Shown one piece after another: positions 1-11,220 of a DNA stretch of 64,000 nucleotides. The notes under the pieces are model-generated. The model was given only the letters and a program-made list of their open reading frames with translations. It was not told the origin of the DNA and did not search any database. The first letter of the stretch is position 1. Each line of letters opens with the position of its first letter. This DNA comes from Theobroma cacao (taxonomy: Eukaryota > Streptophyta > Magnoliopsida > Malvales > Malvaceae), in contig NC_030851.1 in assembly GCF_000208745.1 (NCBI RefSeq), positions 25,104,376 through 25,168,375 on the forward strand, written 5' to 3'. The position numbers and the translations under genes were made by a program.

Positions 1-366
1 ATTTCTCTCCAAGCCAGTCGGTTTAAAAAAATCAGTATTTGGAGTCTCATTTTCTGTCTACATCATGTGATATGTCATAATGCTAAAGCAATATATTGCT
101 TTTTTCTCTTTCTTTTTTTCCCCAATGCAAAGGGAAATATATAATTTTGCATGCAAAAAGATGATTAGAATGCATGATGTTAAGTGGACTAGAAAAATTA
201 TATAAATAGGTGCGTGGATATATATTGCATGGTTGAATCTTATATTATCAAGTTAGCTCAAAAAAGAAAAAGAATCTTTTATTATTATGCATCAATGCTG
301 AAGTTCTCAGAAATTATTATTGTTTAATTATTGTAGTCGATTGAAGTGTGTGTATGATGGTTTTCA
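1..366. other. AT-rich non-coding flank
   Basis: No coding sequence recognised. AT-rich DNA with poly-pyrimidine runs near 100-120. The last bases form an acceptable 3' splice site just before the kinase-like fragment that follows, so part of this stretch may be old intron. Confidence 0.4.
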
Positions 367-480
367 ATACCAGATATATTCCAAAGAGTCTGTCTTCCAC
401 TTTGGTTACGCCCTTATGAAGTTTTAGTTACATCTGCTTACACAGCTCTTGTTAAAACAATTCCAGATACGGAAATGTAA
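367..480 (+). pseudogene. phosphatidylinositol 4-kinase beta-like exon fragment
   Basis: A short open frame, 373-480, translates to a peptide containing LPLWLRPYEVLVTSAYTALV followed by KTIPDT. This closely resembles the strand leading to the catalytic loop of plant phosphatidylinositol 4-kinase beta, which phosphorylates phosphatidylinositol at the D4 position on Golgi and trans-Golgi membranes. It is preceded by a plausible 3' splice site (AG at 372-373). The frame stops at TAA 478-480, just where the family would continue into the catalytic core. No further kinase motif was found downstream in any frame. I read it as an isolated, truncated exon copy. Family assignment is from memory of the plant PI4K beta sequence. 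Confidence 0.6.
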
Positions 481-2432
481 ACTTTTGCGCTTCAATTGAC
501 TAGTTTGTAGCTATGATGGGAAACTACTGCTGTCTTGATGGTAAATAGCTTTATTCTTTTTGCAAGCTTCTCTTCATTCTGTTAAAAGTAGATATCCCAA
601 TATATCAAGCTTATATGAATTCTTTATAGCCAAGTATCAAGACAATTCTCCAAGTTTTAAGCCGGCCTAGGTAATCTAGTTGATAAGAGGCAGATGTCTC
701 CAGTTATTGTTTTGTTTGGCAAATGTTATCATTATCATGTTTCAAATAATTGTCACTTTTAAAGGACTTATTGTTAAATTTTGTGGCATTGTAATAGAGC
801 TGCTTAGGAGTGTCGTTGGACCATTAGGAGTCAGAATTTGCCTTTCTCTCTTTTTCCCTTGGGAAAGAGCTGCTATTTTTCTATAAATCTACAGATGCTG
901 CGATTGTCATACTCTAGTAATTTAAAGAAATCCTGTTAAATAAAAGAAGACAGACAAGTTTCTTTGTACTTCTATACAATTCTAGACTATTGCAATTTTG
1001 GGTTGTTATTAGTGGAAATTTTCCAATCATATCTAAGCTGTTCTTATTTTAGGTGACTTATAATTTTATATTGTTTTAAAGTCATTTTCATGAGTGAGCT
1101 TAAACTTACTTCCATCATGAGCCAATCATCCTATACTAACCTCTTCCCTATGGTTACTGAAAAATGTGGCCAGTAGTTACCGTTTAGTATATGTTGAGTG
1201 CCTAAGCAGTTGTGTTGGGTTGATTTGTGTGAATTAGATGGAAATTTGCAAGAAGTAGGTGGATGCACTCTTGGTTCATCTTTCTTTAGTCAAAATTTGT
1301 GATTTTGTGATCTTTCTTGGTTATATTCATGAGGGTCAAATCCAAGCCTCATGTGATGAGGAGATATAGAGGCAAGATACTTTAGTTGTAGTGTTCTGTT
1401 GGATGGTAAAGAATTGATCCTATTTGGAAAGCTATTTTGTGTACATTTTTTTTAGTAAGGATGAACATTTCCACACTCATCCATCTACTATGTATCTTAT
1501 GATTGGAATATTTTAATTTTCTGCTACACCAATACCAAATAGAAAGCATGTTAGATGGCCATTCTTAAATTGTCTGTTAGATGCTTTCATATGGTGAATG
1601 TTATATGGTTGTTAAATACTTGAGTTTATAATAAAATGAAGTTGAATGGACTAAGTAGAAACAGCTCTTTTCATTCATTCTTCATTTTTTAACCTACCTT
1701 ATTTGCACTCTGATTCTTTGTTTTGGTAAGCATCATCTATAGACCAATGTAGAAAACTTTATTTTCCTTGTATCAAAATTAAGTTTAGTAATAAGAAAAT
1801 TTAGCTTCTGGTTTTTGTATAAAAAAAATTATTCCTCTTGTAATAAATTAATTGAATCTTTTTGGCCAGTTTCTTCTTTACTTTAAGTAGACTAGGTAAT
1901 TATTATTGACTTGGAAATGATTTGCTAATACTAATAATATATTATTATCTTATACACCAACGGCGAAATTTTTACGTTGAAAGGTATAGATAATCTTCTA
2001 TTTGAACAAAATAATGACTATATATATATATATGCTTGATTGTGTATTCAATAATCTTTGAACTGAAAATTACTACTTAAACAAAATTATGACTATGCAT
2101 AGATTAAGTGCATGATATTTATAGTAGAGAAATATCAATTGCATTTGTAAAGTTGGAATATGAGTTAGATGTTTATAAAAGAAGATATTTGGAGGAAGTG
2201 ATGTGCAAGGAAGTAAAATCACACTCAATTCAATGATTAAAAGTCCACATATTTCATGAAAATAAGATTTGTGTTGTAATTTAAAAGCATTTTGTTAACA
2301 TAAGATATTCATTTGATAATGTTGTTATTATTATTACTATATGAGTCACCCACTTTTGTGCCGTAGTATTTGAATGTTTAATTATAATATATAGTTTCTA
2401 AATTTAACTTATGCTTACTTTTCCTATTTCAG
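481..2432. other. AT-rich non-coding stretch
   Basis: No gene recognised. Contains a (TA)n run near 2020-2033 and a CCAACG...CGTTG block near 1957-1985 that weakly resembles the CACTA subterminal motif seen at 8890-9419. The 68-codon open frame at 680-886 has no recognisable domain. The stretch around 780-900 reads like a 3' untranslated region, which is only an impression. Confidence 0.35.
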
Positions 2433-2547
2433 TTACATCTTTTCGATTGCATTGAGCTTCCTCTTACTTTTTGCTTATCCCATTTCTGAGCTTCCAACTC
2501 CAAGTTTTGAGTACCACAATGCCTTTAACGATGATGCATTGGGAATT
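2433..2547 (+). other. orphan exon-like block, function unknown
   Basis: A 115-nt open block sits between a textbook 3' splice site (pyrimidine tract then TTTCAG ending at 2432) and a consensus 5' splice site (GTAAGT at 2548-2553). In its open frame it encodes a hydrophobic stretch (IALSFLLLFAYP) followed by a polar segment (ELPTPSFEYHNAF), like a membrane anchor or signal peptide and the start of a mature domain. I do not recognise the protein. No partner exon was found within the window. Confidence 0.3.
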
Positions 2548-2982
2548 GTAAGTATTTGATAAACCATATAGCATTGAAACAATTTTGAGCTGTTTTCTGT
2601 TATAATAAATTATTAAAGTGATATGGTTGGTGCTTTTTCCTCATTCTGCATAGTGTTTGATGCCATTATAAAAGTGCTTTCAAAGGGTTGGTAAAAGGAT
2701 AAAAAATATTATGAAAAATAATGTAATCGTGCTAGAAATTACCTAGACTTAGTCATGAAATATCAAAAAGTTGCTCATATCTAAATACAAGATGGAAAAG
2801 AGTATTAATTTAATTTTTAATTTATAAATCAAATCTAAAAGGTAATAATATATAGATGTATATAACAATATATATATATATTAATGTTGAATGCATGGCA
2901 GGTTTCTTCACGAGTTTACACTAATTATGACTTCGGTTTTTATTTGTAATTGTTTCTATGAAAACAATATTAGGACTACAAA
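2548..2982. other. AT-rich stretch at left of CACTA element
   Basis: No gene. Contains a (TA)n run at about 2868-2880. A CACTA left terminal repeat matching the right one (CACTACAAAAAAACAGAC) was looked for here and not found, so the transposon seems truncated or diverged at its left end. Confidence 0.35.
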
Positions 2983-3939
2983 ATGGAAAGAGATCAATCT
3001 TGGATGTATCAACGACTAACTCCTAATGGCTTCATGAGGGATGAACTTATGAATGGAATTCAAGAATTTATTGATTTTGCATCTTTTAACCCTACATTTA
3101 TCTGGGGGAACAAAACTAGATGCCTTTGCTCTCAATGTAGCAACACTAGGTTTCTAAGTTCTGATAAGGTGGAAGAGCACTTTCTAAAAAAGGGTTTTAC
3201 TGGTGCTTATACAATATGGAGTTTACATGGGGAACATGAGCTTGGACAATCAACAAGAAGTAAAGATAGGGTTGAACCATATTCTAGTCATAGGGAACAT
3301 GGAGAACCAATATATGAAAAGGAAATAGAAAATCAATATGTTAGAATGGTTTGGGATGATATGGGTTTGGAAATTATTTTGAATGCTAGTCATGATAATG
3401 ACTCAAGATCTATGGAGCAAGATCCAAATCCAAATATAGCGAGCTTTTACTCTTTGTTGGGTGGTGCCGATGAACCTTTGTGGTTAGGTTGCACAAAGCA
3501 CACAATGTTCTCAGCAGTGTTGCAACTTTTAAATGTTAAATCAAAGTTAGTTTTAAGTGAGTTGTGTTTTGATTGTTTGATGGATATAATAAAAAATATA
3601 TTGTCAGAAGATGAAACTTTACCCAATGACTTCTATACAATGAAAAGGAAAATGGTGACACTTGGATTTGGATATGACAAAATTCATGCATGTAAAAACA
3701 ATTGTATCTTATTTTATAAGGAAACTGCTAATTTGGAGTATTGTATGATTTTTTACAAGATTTTGCGTTATTTGCCACTTATACCAAGGCTTCAGAGACT
3801 TTATATGTCGAGAAAAATTATTAAACATAGGACATGGCATATGCATAACCGAAGTGATAATAGAGTGCTTAGACACCTTGTTGATGGTGAGCCTTGGCAA
3901 CATTTCAATCGCACACGAGTTATTTGTAATGGAATCTAG
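2983..3939 (+). pseudogene. CACTA transposase, N-terminal part (transposase-associated domain)
   Basis: The longest intact piece of the CACTA transposase, 318 codons. Residues 1-80 form the transposase-associated domain: it opens with SWMYQRL and NGFMRDELMNGIQEFI, then has the zinc-ligand pattern CLCSQCSN and the segment FLKKGFTGAYTIWSLHGE. From about residue 165 comes the start of the transposase_21 core (LLNVKSKLVLSELCFD, DFYTMKRKM, then IHACKNNCILFYKE). The end of the frame (PLIPRLQRLYMSRKI and DGEPWQHF) continues the same core. The stop at 3937 is premature; homologous sequence resumes downstream in other frames. In active relatives this protein binds the element ends and catalyses cut-and-paste transposition. 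Confidence 0.85.
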
Positions 3940-5489
3940 AAATATCATATTAGAATTATGTGCATACGGTTTCAATCTTTTTGGACCAACTGTAAAACCT
4001 TATTCTGTTTGGCCAATAATGCTCACTGTGTAAAATTTACCTCTATGAATGTGTTCGAAACAACAATATATATTTCTTAATATAGTTATTTCAGGTAGGA
4101 AAAGTCCGGGCCAAAACATAGATTTTTTTTGAGACCTTTGATGGATGATGCTTATCGGAAACAAAATTTCCAATTGAGAGTAGCATTGCTATGAACAATT
4201 AAAGATTTCCTTACTTATGGTATGTTGTTGGGGTGGAGCACTCATGGATGATTATCATGTCTTTATTGTATGGAATGGTCTAAGTCTTTCATATTGGAGC
4301 ATGGCAAAAACCCTTGTTCTTTTAATTGTCATTGACAATTCTTGCCATCTAATCATGCTTTTAGGAGGCAGAGAGATAAATTTTTTTAAAAAAGAGTTGA
4401 GCGTGACTTCCAATTCCTCGAATCTCAGGTGAAAAAATATTATCACGATTGAATTCACTTCTCGATATCCCCATTGGAGCAAATTGTGGCAAACATAATA
4501 TTCCTAGTTTCGGTCAAAGTCATAATTGGGTGAAAAAGAGTATATTTTGGAATTTACCTTATTGACATATGCTTTTTATTTGTTACAATCTGGATGTGAT
4601 GCATATTGAACGTGATGTCTTTGAAAATATCTTCAACACTATGATGGATGTTAAAAAGAAGACAAAAGACAACTTAAAGGCAAGACAAGATTTGAAGATG
4701 TGTTACAGGTGTCTAGAATTGGAATTGATGGAAAATAATGAAAAAATTTTCAAGCTTAAAGCCTTGTACACTTTAAGTAAGAAGGAAAAATATTGTTTGT
4801 GATTGGGTGAAATAATTGAGATTACCTGATGGTTTGTATTGAACATATCTTAGTGTGTTAATGAGATTAAATGCAAATTTTATGGGATGAAGAGTCATGA
4901 TTGTTGTGTTTTTTTCCAGCGATTGCTCTCAATTGCTTTTTGTGATATGGTGTCTAACTCAATTGGGGATGCAATTATTGAGATATCTTATTTTTTTAGA
5001 GATTTATGCTCAACCGAAATACTTGTAGATCACATGGAAGCTTTGAAAGGAAAAATTATTAAAACTATATGCAAACTAGAAAAAATCTTTCTTCCTAGTT
5101 TTTTGACTTTATAGAGGATTTGCCGATTCAATTACCTTACGAGGTTAGGGTTGGTGAACTTGTCCAGTATTTATGGATGTAATCATTTGAGAGGTACTAT
5201 ATTTGTTATTAGATTTCAATTATTTCCTTAAAAGAGTTTAGGATACCTATTAAATTTTATGAATATTATGATGTTTAGGTTTTTGCATAATTTAAAGAAG
5301 AAAGTGAAAAATCGAGCCTTTGTAGAGGGAAACATATACGAGGCATATGTTTTTAAGGAAGTCTCCTCATTTTGCTTTCTGTATTTTGAACCTATTGTGC
5401 GGACAAGATTAAATCAGTTGCCACATAATGATGATGGGGGAAACATGGACTCTAACGGTCGTTTTTCTATTTTCACTCATCTTGAGTGA
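3940..5489 (+). pseudogene. CACTA transposase, broken remainder of core and DUF4218-like domain
   Basis: Continuation of the transposase in several frames. At about 4233-4400 the plus strand reads through the conserved GWSTHG-type block with stops. At 4569-4802 the peptide NLDVMHIERDVFENI and KTKDNLKARQDL is the conserved mid-core segment. At 4887-5114 MKSHDCCVFFQRLL and FFRDLCSTEI, and at 5259-5489 KNRAFVEGNIYEAYVFKE, belong to the DUF4218 region that ends these transposases. At least four frameshifts or stops separate the pieces. No functional product is expected. Confidence 0.8.
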
Positions 5490-5659
5490 GTTTTTGGTGA
5501 ACTAGATAAATCTTGATTTTTAGATGAAGATGAGTTATATGCTGCCAAACTATATGTTTTAATGAATTGATGGAGATGCTTCCTTATATAGAGTAAATAT
5601 CATTATACCTTAAACCTTAATGATTGATATAAGATAATCTTAATTTGTAATGTGGATGT

Positions 5660-6611
5660 AATGTTAAGATATTTGATGAAATGATTGATAAATCAGAAGA
5701 TGAATTGGAAAAAATACGTGATGCAAGATTTGCACAATGGCTCCAAGAGTATGTAAGTTTATGTGCAATCTATAATTTGCCACTTAATAATAAATAGGCA
5801 TTACTGATGTGTATTAACAATTAATGCTCTTGTATTACATTTTGGTATGTCGTAGAATGTACGGATGAAACTGACCCACTTATATTTGATATTTCTCATG
5901 GTTTAGGACGTATAGCAAGATGTAACAAAGGATACTTCATAAATGGTTTCAAGTTTCACGTTTTAGATTATAGGCAAAATCATGAGATAATGAATAATAG
6001 GGTGTGTCAAAAAGAGTTTTTACAACAATTATGAGCGTGACTTTTATATTATCTTGGTGGATATAATCAAGTTGGAATATATTGGTATTAGAAATAGAGT
6101 TGTGCTATTTAAGTGTCATTGGTTTGACACTGAAAAAGGTGTTAGGGTAGACCCTTTTCATAGTCTTATTGAAATTAAACACAACTCGATGCTTGTTACA
6201 AATGAACCATTTGTTTTAGTCGTACAAGCTAACCAAGTTTACTATAGTAGTTATCTGGTAACCAAACGAGATTGACGTGATTGGTGGGTAGTATTAAAAA
6301 CAAAAGCTAGGAGTAAATACCACCTTCCATGTAGTGGAGACAAAGAAAATGAAATTGATCAGAATGAAGAAGTGTATCAAGAAGATGATGTGTCTATTTC
6401 AATTAATATTAGTCCTTCTGAGGACCTTGATATCTCTATACTATTAACAAGTGGTGATTATGAAAAGGTTAATGTCTTGATTGAGGACAAACAAAATGAA
6501 GGAGAAATAGATGAAGAAGAACTTAAGGACCAAGATGAAGAAACTTTTAGTGATAGCGATGAAAATGAAGTTCATGAAGAACATGAGTTTGCTTATTTTG
6601 AAAGCAATTAA
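5660..6611 (+). pseudogene. CACTA transposase C-terminal region (DUF4216-like) with acidic tail
   Basis: The segment 6054-6275 encodes a DUF4216-type domain (GIRNRVVLFKCHWFDTEKGV, then NEPFVLVVQANQVYY), the usual C-terminal part of plant CACTA transposases. The upstream piece near 5650-5990 is in a different frame. The tail at 6372-6611 is rich in Asp and Glu (about a third of residues), which is common at the end of these proteins. A stop at 6273 splits the domain from the acidic tail. Confidence 0.75.
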
Positions 6612-6989
6612 TGGTGTTAGAAATATATGTTACTAGTTTTGTATCTTTTCTTACACAATTGTTTACTTTTATTATTATTATTATTTAAAAATCTTGATAT
6701 GTTATTATAATATTTTAATTTATATTTAAAATATTTAAATGTATGTTAAAATGGCATGTTTTTGTTAACATTTTTTATTGTAAACATGTGTGGGACTTAG
6801 TCTTGATTCTTACATTTTGATGATGATTTTGATAGTTTGTTTTAATTTCTTTTAGCTTATATGACATATTTTTGTTAATATTTTTTATTGTAAACATGAA
6901 TGGGAATTAGTCTTAATTCTTATATTTTGATGATGATTTTGATAGTTTATTTCAATCTCTTTTAGCTTATGTATGAATATTTTGTTATA
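6612..6989. other. spacer between the two CACTA genes, with a direct repeat
   Basis: AT-rich, no gene. Two near-identical blocks of about 100 bp follow each other (about 6745-6850 and 6855-6970), each running through TTTTTGTTAA, TGTAAACATG and TTTTGATGATGATTTTGATAG. This is a local tandem duplication inside the element. Confidence 0.6.
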
Positions 6990-8658
6990 TTGTAGGAATA
7001 ATAGTTAAAGGGAAGTATTCAAAACCAAGACCTCAAGCAACAAATGCCTTTGGATCTATGTTGTCACTTACAAATGATGGTGCATTTCTTAATCCATCAA
7101 CTCATCCACAGAGATAGCAGGCCAATGATTTGCCCTCAAAGCCACCTTCTTCGTTTGATGCATCTGCAAAGCAGTAATCAATATGACATTTGCCCACGAT
7201 TCTCATGGATACACATCCGTTGATTTAGAAGTAAGTGGAGATGGTACAGCCTTAAGGTCGAGGGGTAGAGGGTTTGGTGTAGGAATATATACACCTATAA
7301 ATCCAACTCAAAGATTGCATATAACTCTTCTTGGAGATAGGTATATTATTTTATACTGTAATGAAATAGTTATATCTCATATATATTTTAAAGCAATAAT
7401 TTTCTTTTATCTTGTGGTAGTACTTTTTTTGAGACAACGGTCACCACAACAATAACAAGATTCACATAAAATCACTTCCACAGTCCATGGCTGACATGGA
7501 AGAAAATCCCTAATAACGTTAAGGATTTAATGTTTAAGAAATTAGAGGTATATGTTTATTATTCAATTAAATTATAACTTTTTGTTTTTAATTATGTATT
7601 AAATTTTTTATTTAATCTATTATTTTGTTATAGGAAAAATTTGCTTAGACTTTAAATGAAGATTTTTTGGTTCAACGAATATGGAATAAAATTTGGTCTA
7701 ATAGACTAAGAGACATGTTTTCAGAAGAGAGGACACAAGCAAAGAAAGAAGCCAACACAGAAAACATCATGGACTACAAAAGCATGTCAAGGTAATGGAT
7801 CACAAATAAAGTTTGGGATGCTTTTATTTATACGGTATGGGTATAGAATAATGAAAAAACGAATCGAAACAAGCAAGGAGGAATTGTTTAATGTAAAAAG
7901 AAGGAAGCATTACAAAGCACATTGGTGGTTCAATTCCATTCCTTGTTCATGCAAAAAGGATGATATGAATTTATATTTATTCGTTATGCTTTACATACTA
8001 CGACTTCCCATATTCTAATATGCTTTACATATTTTGTAAAATAAACGCATTATGATTTAGTATAGTTGTAAATGAATGCAGGCAAATGAGATGAATAGAG
8101 ATGTTAGCTTTGAGGAAGCATTCAACAGCACTCATAGATGTTTAAGGGGTCATGGTGATTTCATAGACAATAAGTCTAAAACTATTAATGTACATAAAAA
8201 AATTGATCGATTTTTACTCCAAAGTTAACAATAAAATTATATACTAATTATTTTTCCTTTTTTATTTGTAAGAAACATATATTGCTGCATTATCACAAAA
8301 GTACGGCGAGAATTCATCATCACAGCCAAAATTTGATCCGCATGCTTGGATTGAAGAAATTGGAGGGATGAGGACTATATGCACTCATGTGCATGGGTTT
8401 GGTTCTCGGAGGCCTACTACAACTATACTTAATGATGCAACAACATCTGAGCCAACAGTTAACCCTTGCATCGGTTTTGATATTAGGTTAGAAAAAAAAT
8501 TGGAAAATTTATCAAATAACATGAGTCAGATGCGTGAGCAAATGATGTAACATTTTGGAGCCATGAATGAATTTATGGCAAGTATAAAAGCAATGATGAC
8601 AAAGAAGCATTCAAAAGAAGGCCATGTGAGTACTTTAAGTTCATATTCTAACGAGTAA
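6990..8658 (+). pseudogene. second CACTA gene, Ptta/En/Spm transposase-24-like, broken
   Basis: Fragments of the second protein of plant CACTA elements. A leader with Ser/Gly/Arg character lies at 7183-7330 (RSRGRGFGVGI). The central part at about 7640-7990 carries segments such as RIWNKIWSNRLRDMFSEE and the region around the WW-spaced core. The part at 8080-8185 (NRDVSFEEAFNSTHRCLRG then DFIDNKSKTI) and the C-terminal HVHGFGSRRPTTTI with a predicted coiled coil (LEKKLENLSNNMSQMREQMM, 8488-8547) match the typical end. Introns with GT..AG borders may separate some pieces, but stops and frame changes also occur inside them. Confidence 0.7.
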
Positions 8659-8889
8659 GGTGACATCTCATGATAATAGTCTATTTTTCGAATTTGACTT
8701 AAATACTTTTTTTAATATGGCATACAATAGCACATTTAACTTTATTTTTATACATATATGTTGTGTGTTTGTAATGATTTTTAATTCTGCCAACTCGACT
8801 TTGAATTAAGTATTTTAATTGCATGTTAATTGTAAGCTGCGTAGATTATTTTTATTAATTTGTAATTATGATTATTTTAATAACAAAAT

Positions 8890-9419
8890 ATGCATTTTTG
8901 GGGATTCCTGCGGAATTTTTTGTTGGTAGAGTGCTTCCAATGGCAAATTCCGTTGGAAATTACCGATGGATTTTTCAACGAAAATTTTCGTTGGTATTGG
9001 TTTCCAACGAAAAATTTCGAAGGAAAATCCGTTTGAAACTCCATTGGTAATTTCCAACGAAAAATTTCGTTGGAAATCCATTGATAATTTTCAAAGGAAA
9101 CTTCCGTCGGACATCCGTTGGAAACTTCCAATAGAAAATTTCGTCAATAAATTTGTTGGAATTTTTGTGTTTTAGGATGGATTTTGTGAAAAATAATATA
9201 TCAAAATTTAGTTCTTTCTCAACAAATTTATGTATATTTCTAACAGAAATTCCATCGAAATTCTCCGATGGAGTTGCGACAGATTTTTGATGAAAAGTAT
9301 TTTTGACAACCCTTTCAGAGACTAAATTTCCAACGGAAAATTCTATTAGAAATTTGTTGAAAAAAGTATTTCCAATAGAAATTTAACTATTGCTTACGAA
9401 AAAAATTTCGTCAGAAAAA
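8890..9419. repeat. CACTA subterminal repeats with palindromic TCCAACG/CGTTGGA motif
   Basis: A dense run of short inverted and direct repeats built on TTTCCAACGAAAAATTTCG and its complement, with degenerate copies roughly every 15-30 bp. Subterminal repeats of this kind are the transposase binding sites of En/Spm-type elements and can fold into hairpins. Because of them, open frames appear on both strands; none is taken as coding. Confidence 0.8.
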
Positions 9420-9437
9420 GTCTGTTTTTTTGTAGTG
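9420..9437 (-). repeat. right terminal inverted repeat of CACTA element
   Basis: The plus strand reads GTCTGTTTTTTTGTAGTG; its complement starts with the diagnostic CACTA. It closes the subterminal repeat region and fixes the right boundary at 9437. The adjacent three bases, AGT, would be the target duplication, but the left partner was not found. Confidence 0.85.
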
Positions 9438-9440
9438 AGT

Positions 9441-10262
9441 GAAGCTAATTGCTTAGCAACATATGAGCTCAACAACTTTGAGTTTTTGTTGGGCATGACT
9501 ATTTGGTATGATATATTGTTTGTTGTTAACTCTGTTAGTAAAAATTTGCAATCAAAAGATGTGTATTGATGTTGCTATAGAACAATTAAAAGGTCTTTTT
9601 ATTTTTTTGAAAAATATAAAGAAGATGGATTTGTATATGTTATGATTTCTTCTAAAGATATTGCATCTAAAATAAACATTGAATCTAAATTTTGTGATAC
9701 ACGTATCGTTCGTAGAAAACAATAATTTGATGAGAATGTTGATAATGAAATAAATAGATCTCTTGAAGAGTTATTTAGAATTGATTACTTTTTATATATA
9801 TTAGATCAAGCAATTTTTTCACTCCAAAGTAGATTTAAACAATTTAAAATATATGAAAATATTTTTGATTTTCTATTTAGCTGTAAAAAGTTGAAGTCAT
9901 TAGTTGATAATAGTATGAAAGAATATTGCCTTAATCTTGAATGTTCCCTAAAATACAACAAATATTCTGATATTAATGGTTTAGATTTATTTTCAAAGTT
10001 AAAAATTTTAAAAGAAATTATATAAATGGAAGAACACAATTCAATTGACATACTTAATTATATAAGAAAACTCGATTCTTTTCCAAATGCATATATTGCT
10101 TTTAAAATAATGTTAACAATTTCGGTAAGTGTTGCTTCAGGAGAAAAAAACTTTTCAAAACTAAAATTAATAAAATTTTATTTAAGATCAATAATTTCTC
10201 AATAAAGATTAAAAAGATTGACTATATTATCAATTGAAAAAAAAATATTAGAAAAATTTAAT
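9441..10262 (+). pseudogene. hAT-type transposase, C-terminal half, broken
   Basis: Conceptual translation gives the C-terminal half of a plant hAT-like (zinc-finger TTF/DUF4371-type) transposase. 9441-9550 encodes FEFLLGMTIWYDILFVVNSV; a frameshift at about 9565 leads to VAIEQLKGLFIFLKN; the dimerisation domain at about 10060-10240 has FPNAYIAFKIMLTISVSVAS, GEKNFSKLKLIKFYLRS and ILSIEKKILEKFN. Stops occur at about 9721, 10022, 10202. The N-terminal half would lie where the CACTA element now ends, and is absent from the left side too. Confidence 0.8.
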
Positions 10263-10302
10263 TAAAAATTTTGTATCCAAAATGTTATAAGAATAAAATT
10301 TT

Positions 10303-10706
10303 AATAATTTTCTTAATTTTAATCAAAAAACTTTATTTGAATATTTCGTTTACAGTTTTTAAATTTATTGAGTCAGTCCTACTTAAAAGAGCCATGTGTG
10401 GCTCCTTTTTGTTGCTTCACCCACGCATCTAAGCTTCCACTTCCCTTTTAGCCATAAGCTTCTTGACTCTTTAGCTTGGAGTAGTGTTGGTGGAGGTTTA
10501 CGAGGAAGACAAAGTTATTTCTGGCATTTAAACAGTCGCCAACTGCAACTTTTAACCAACTTTTTAAAACTTTCGCCTTGTGTCATGGTGTTTGAAGGAG
10601 GGAAGTAACCAATGCTGGCCTTGTTGCTAATTTTTTTCTTAATTTCAACAAAAAAAATTTATTTCATTTAAATATTTAGTTTTAAATATTATTGAGCCGC
10701 CCTTAC
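10303..10706. repeat. pair of diverged ~80-bp direct repeats
   Basis: The block 10303-10382 (TTAATAATTTTCTTAATTTT ... TTGAGTCAGTCCTACTT) recurs in diverged form at 10626-10706 (TAATTTTTTTCTTAATTTC ... TTGAGCCGCCCTTAC). Both lie just after the hAT coding remnant, so they may be two copies of a hAT 3' end. Between them is a 240-bp spacer without a convincing gene. Confidence 0.55.
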
Positions 10707-11220
10707 ATGTGGGGCCTTGGTTACTACAGCATCCCCTTTCTAATCTACTTGCAATCTCTCCATTCCATATATATTATCATGTTTTCTTTTGTTTCTTTTG
10801 GATCAAATTATTTAAATTTTTGATTTTATTTTAAAATAAATACTAATTAATTTCGACTATTATAGCATTCTATAATCTATAGTATAAAATTTTGGTTGGG
10901 TGGCGGGACTTTTTCAATTCTTCCTAAATGGAGCGGGTGGAAATTAAGATAATGTTGTACCAATGAAGAAGGGGCGGACTTCCCTTCCCTTGTGGGGCAC
11001 CGGTTGACTTAACTGTGCAATTGGACGTCTATATTGATGACTACAGCTGAGTGGACCTTCCCTACCATTTCATCCAAAACCAAACCATAAGCCTTGAATC
11101 ATATGTCTCCTTCAATGTTCTGACATGTTCATCGTGACAGAAATCGGATGCCAGATTGGGTTATTTTCGTTCTTCGACATCTGATTCTTCTTCTCTGGTT
11201 CAACGATTCATAACTTTCTC
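10707..11220 (+). promoter_or_regulatory. presumed promoter and 5' untranslated region of the LRK10L kinase gene
   Basis: Non-coding stretch directly upstream of the receptor kinase. It contains one W-box core (TTGACT at 11004-11009), the binding site of WRKY factors that often control defence receptor kinases, and a pyrimidine-rich stretch at about 11165-11205 typical of a plant 5' leader. No clear TATA box at a definite spacing was identified, and the transcription start is unknown. Confidence 0.4.

Larger units (their letters stand above)
2983..9437 (+). mobile_element. CACTA (En/Spm-type) DNA transposon, decayed, left end missing
   Basis: Order of parts on the plus strand: transposase-associated domain, transposase core, DUF4218-like and DUF4216-like segments, then a second gene of the Ptta/En/Spm type, subterminal palindromic repeats, and a right terminal inverted repeat whose complement begins CACTACAAAAAAACAGAC. 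This is the standard order in plant CACTA elements. All coding parts carry frameshifts or stops, so the element is non-autonomous today. The left end given is the first coding base; the true left terminus was not found. The right end abuts hAT transposase sequence directly. Confidence 0.85.

Noticed and set aside
514..549. Short start MGNYCCLDG, like a myristoylation signal, before GTAAAT
   Set aside because: Only nine codons, no gene context; expected by chance.
8868..9175. Four overlapping open frames on both strands
   Set aside because: Produced by the palindromic CACTA subterminal repeats.
10396..10608. 70-codon open frame between the two ~80-bp repeats
   Set aside because: No domain, no splice context; likely chance.
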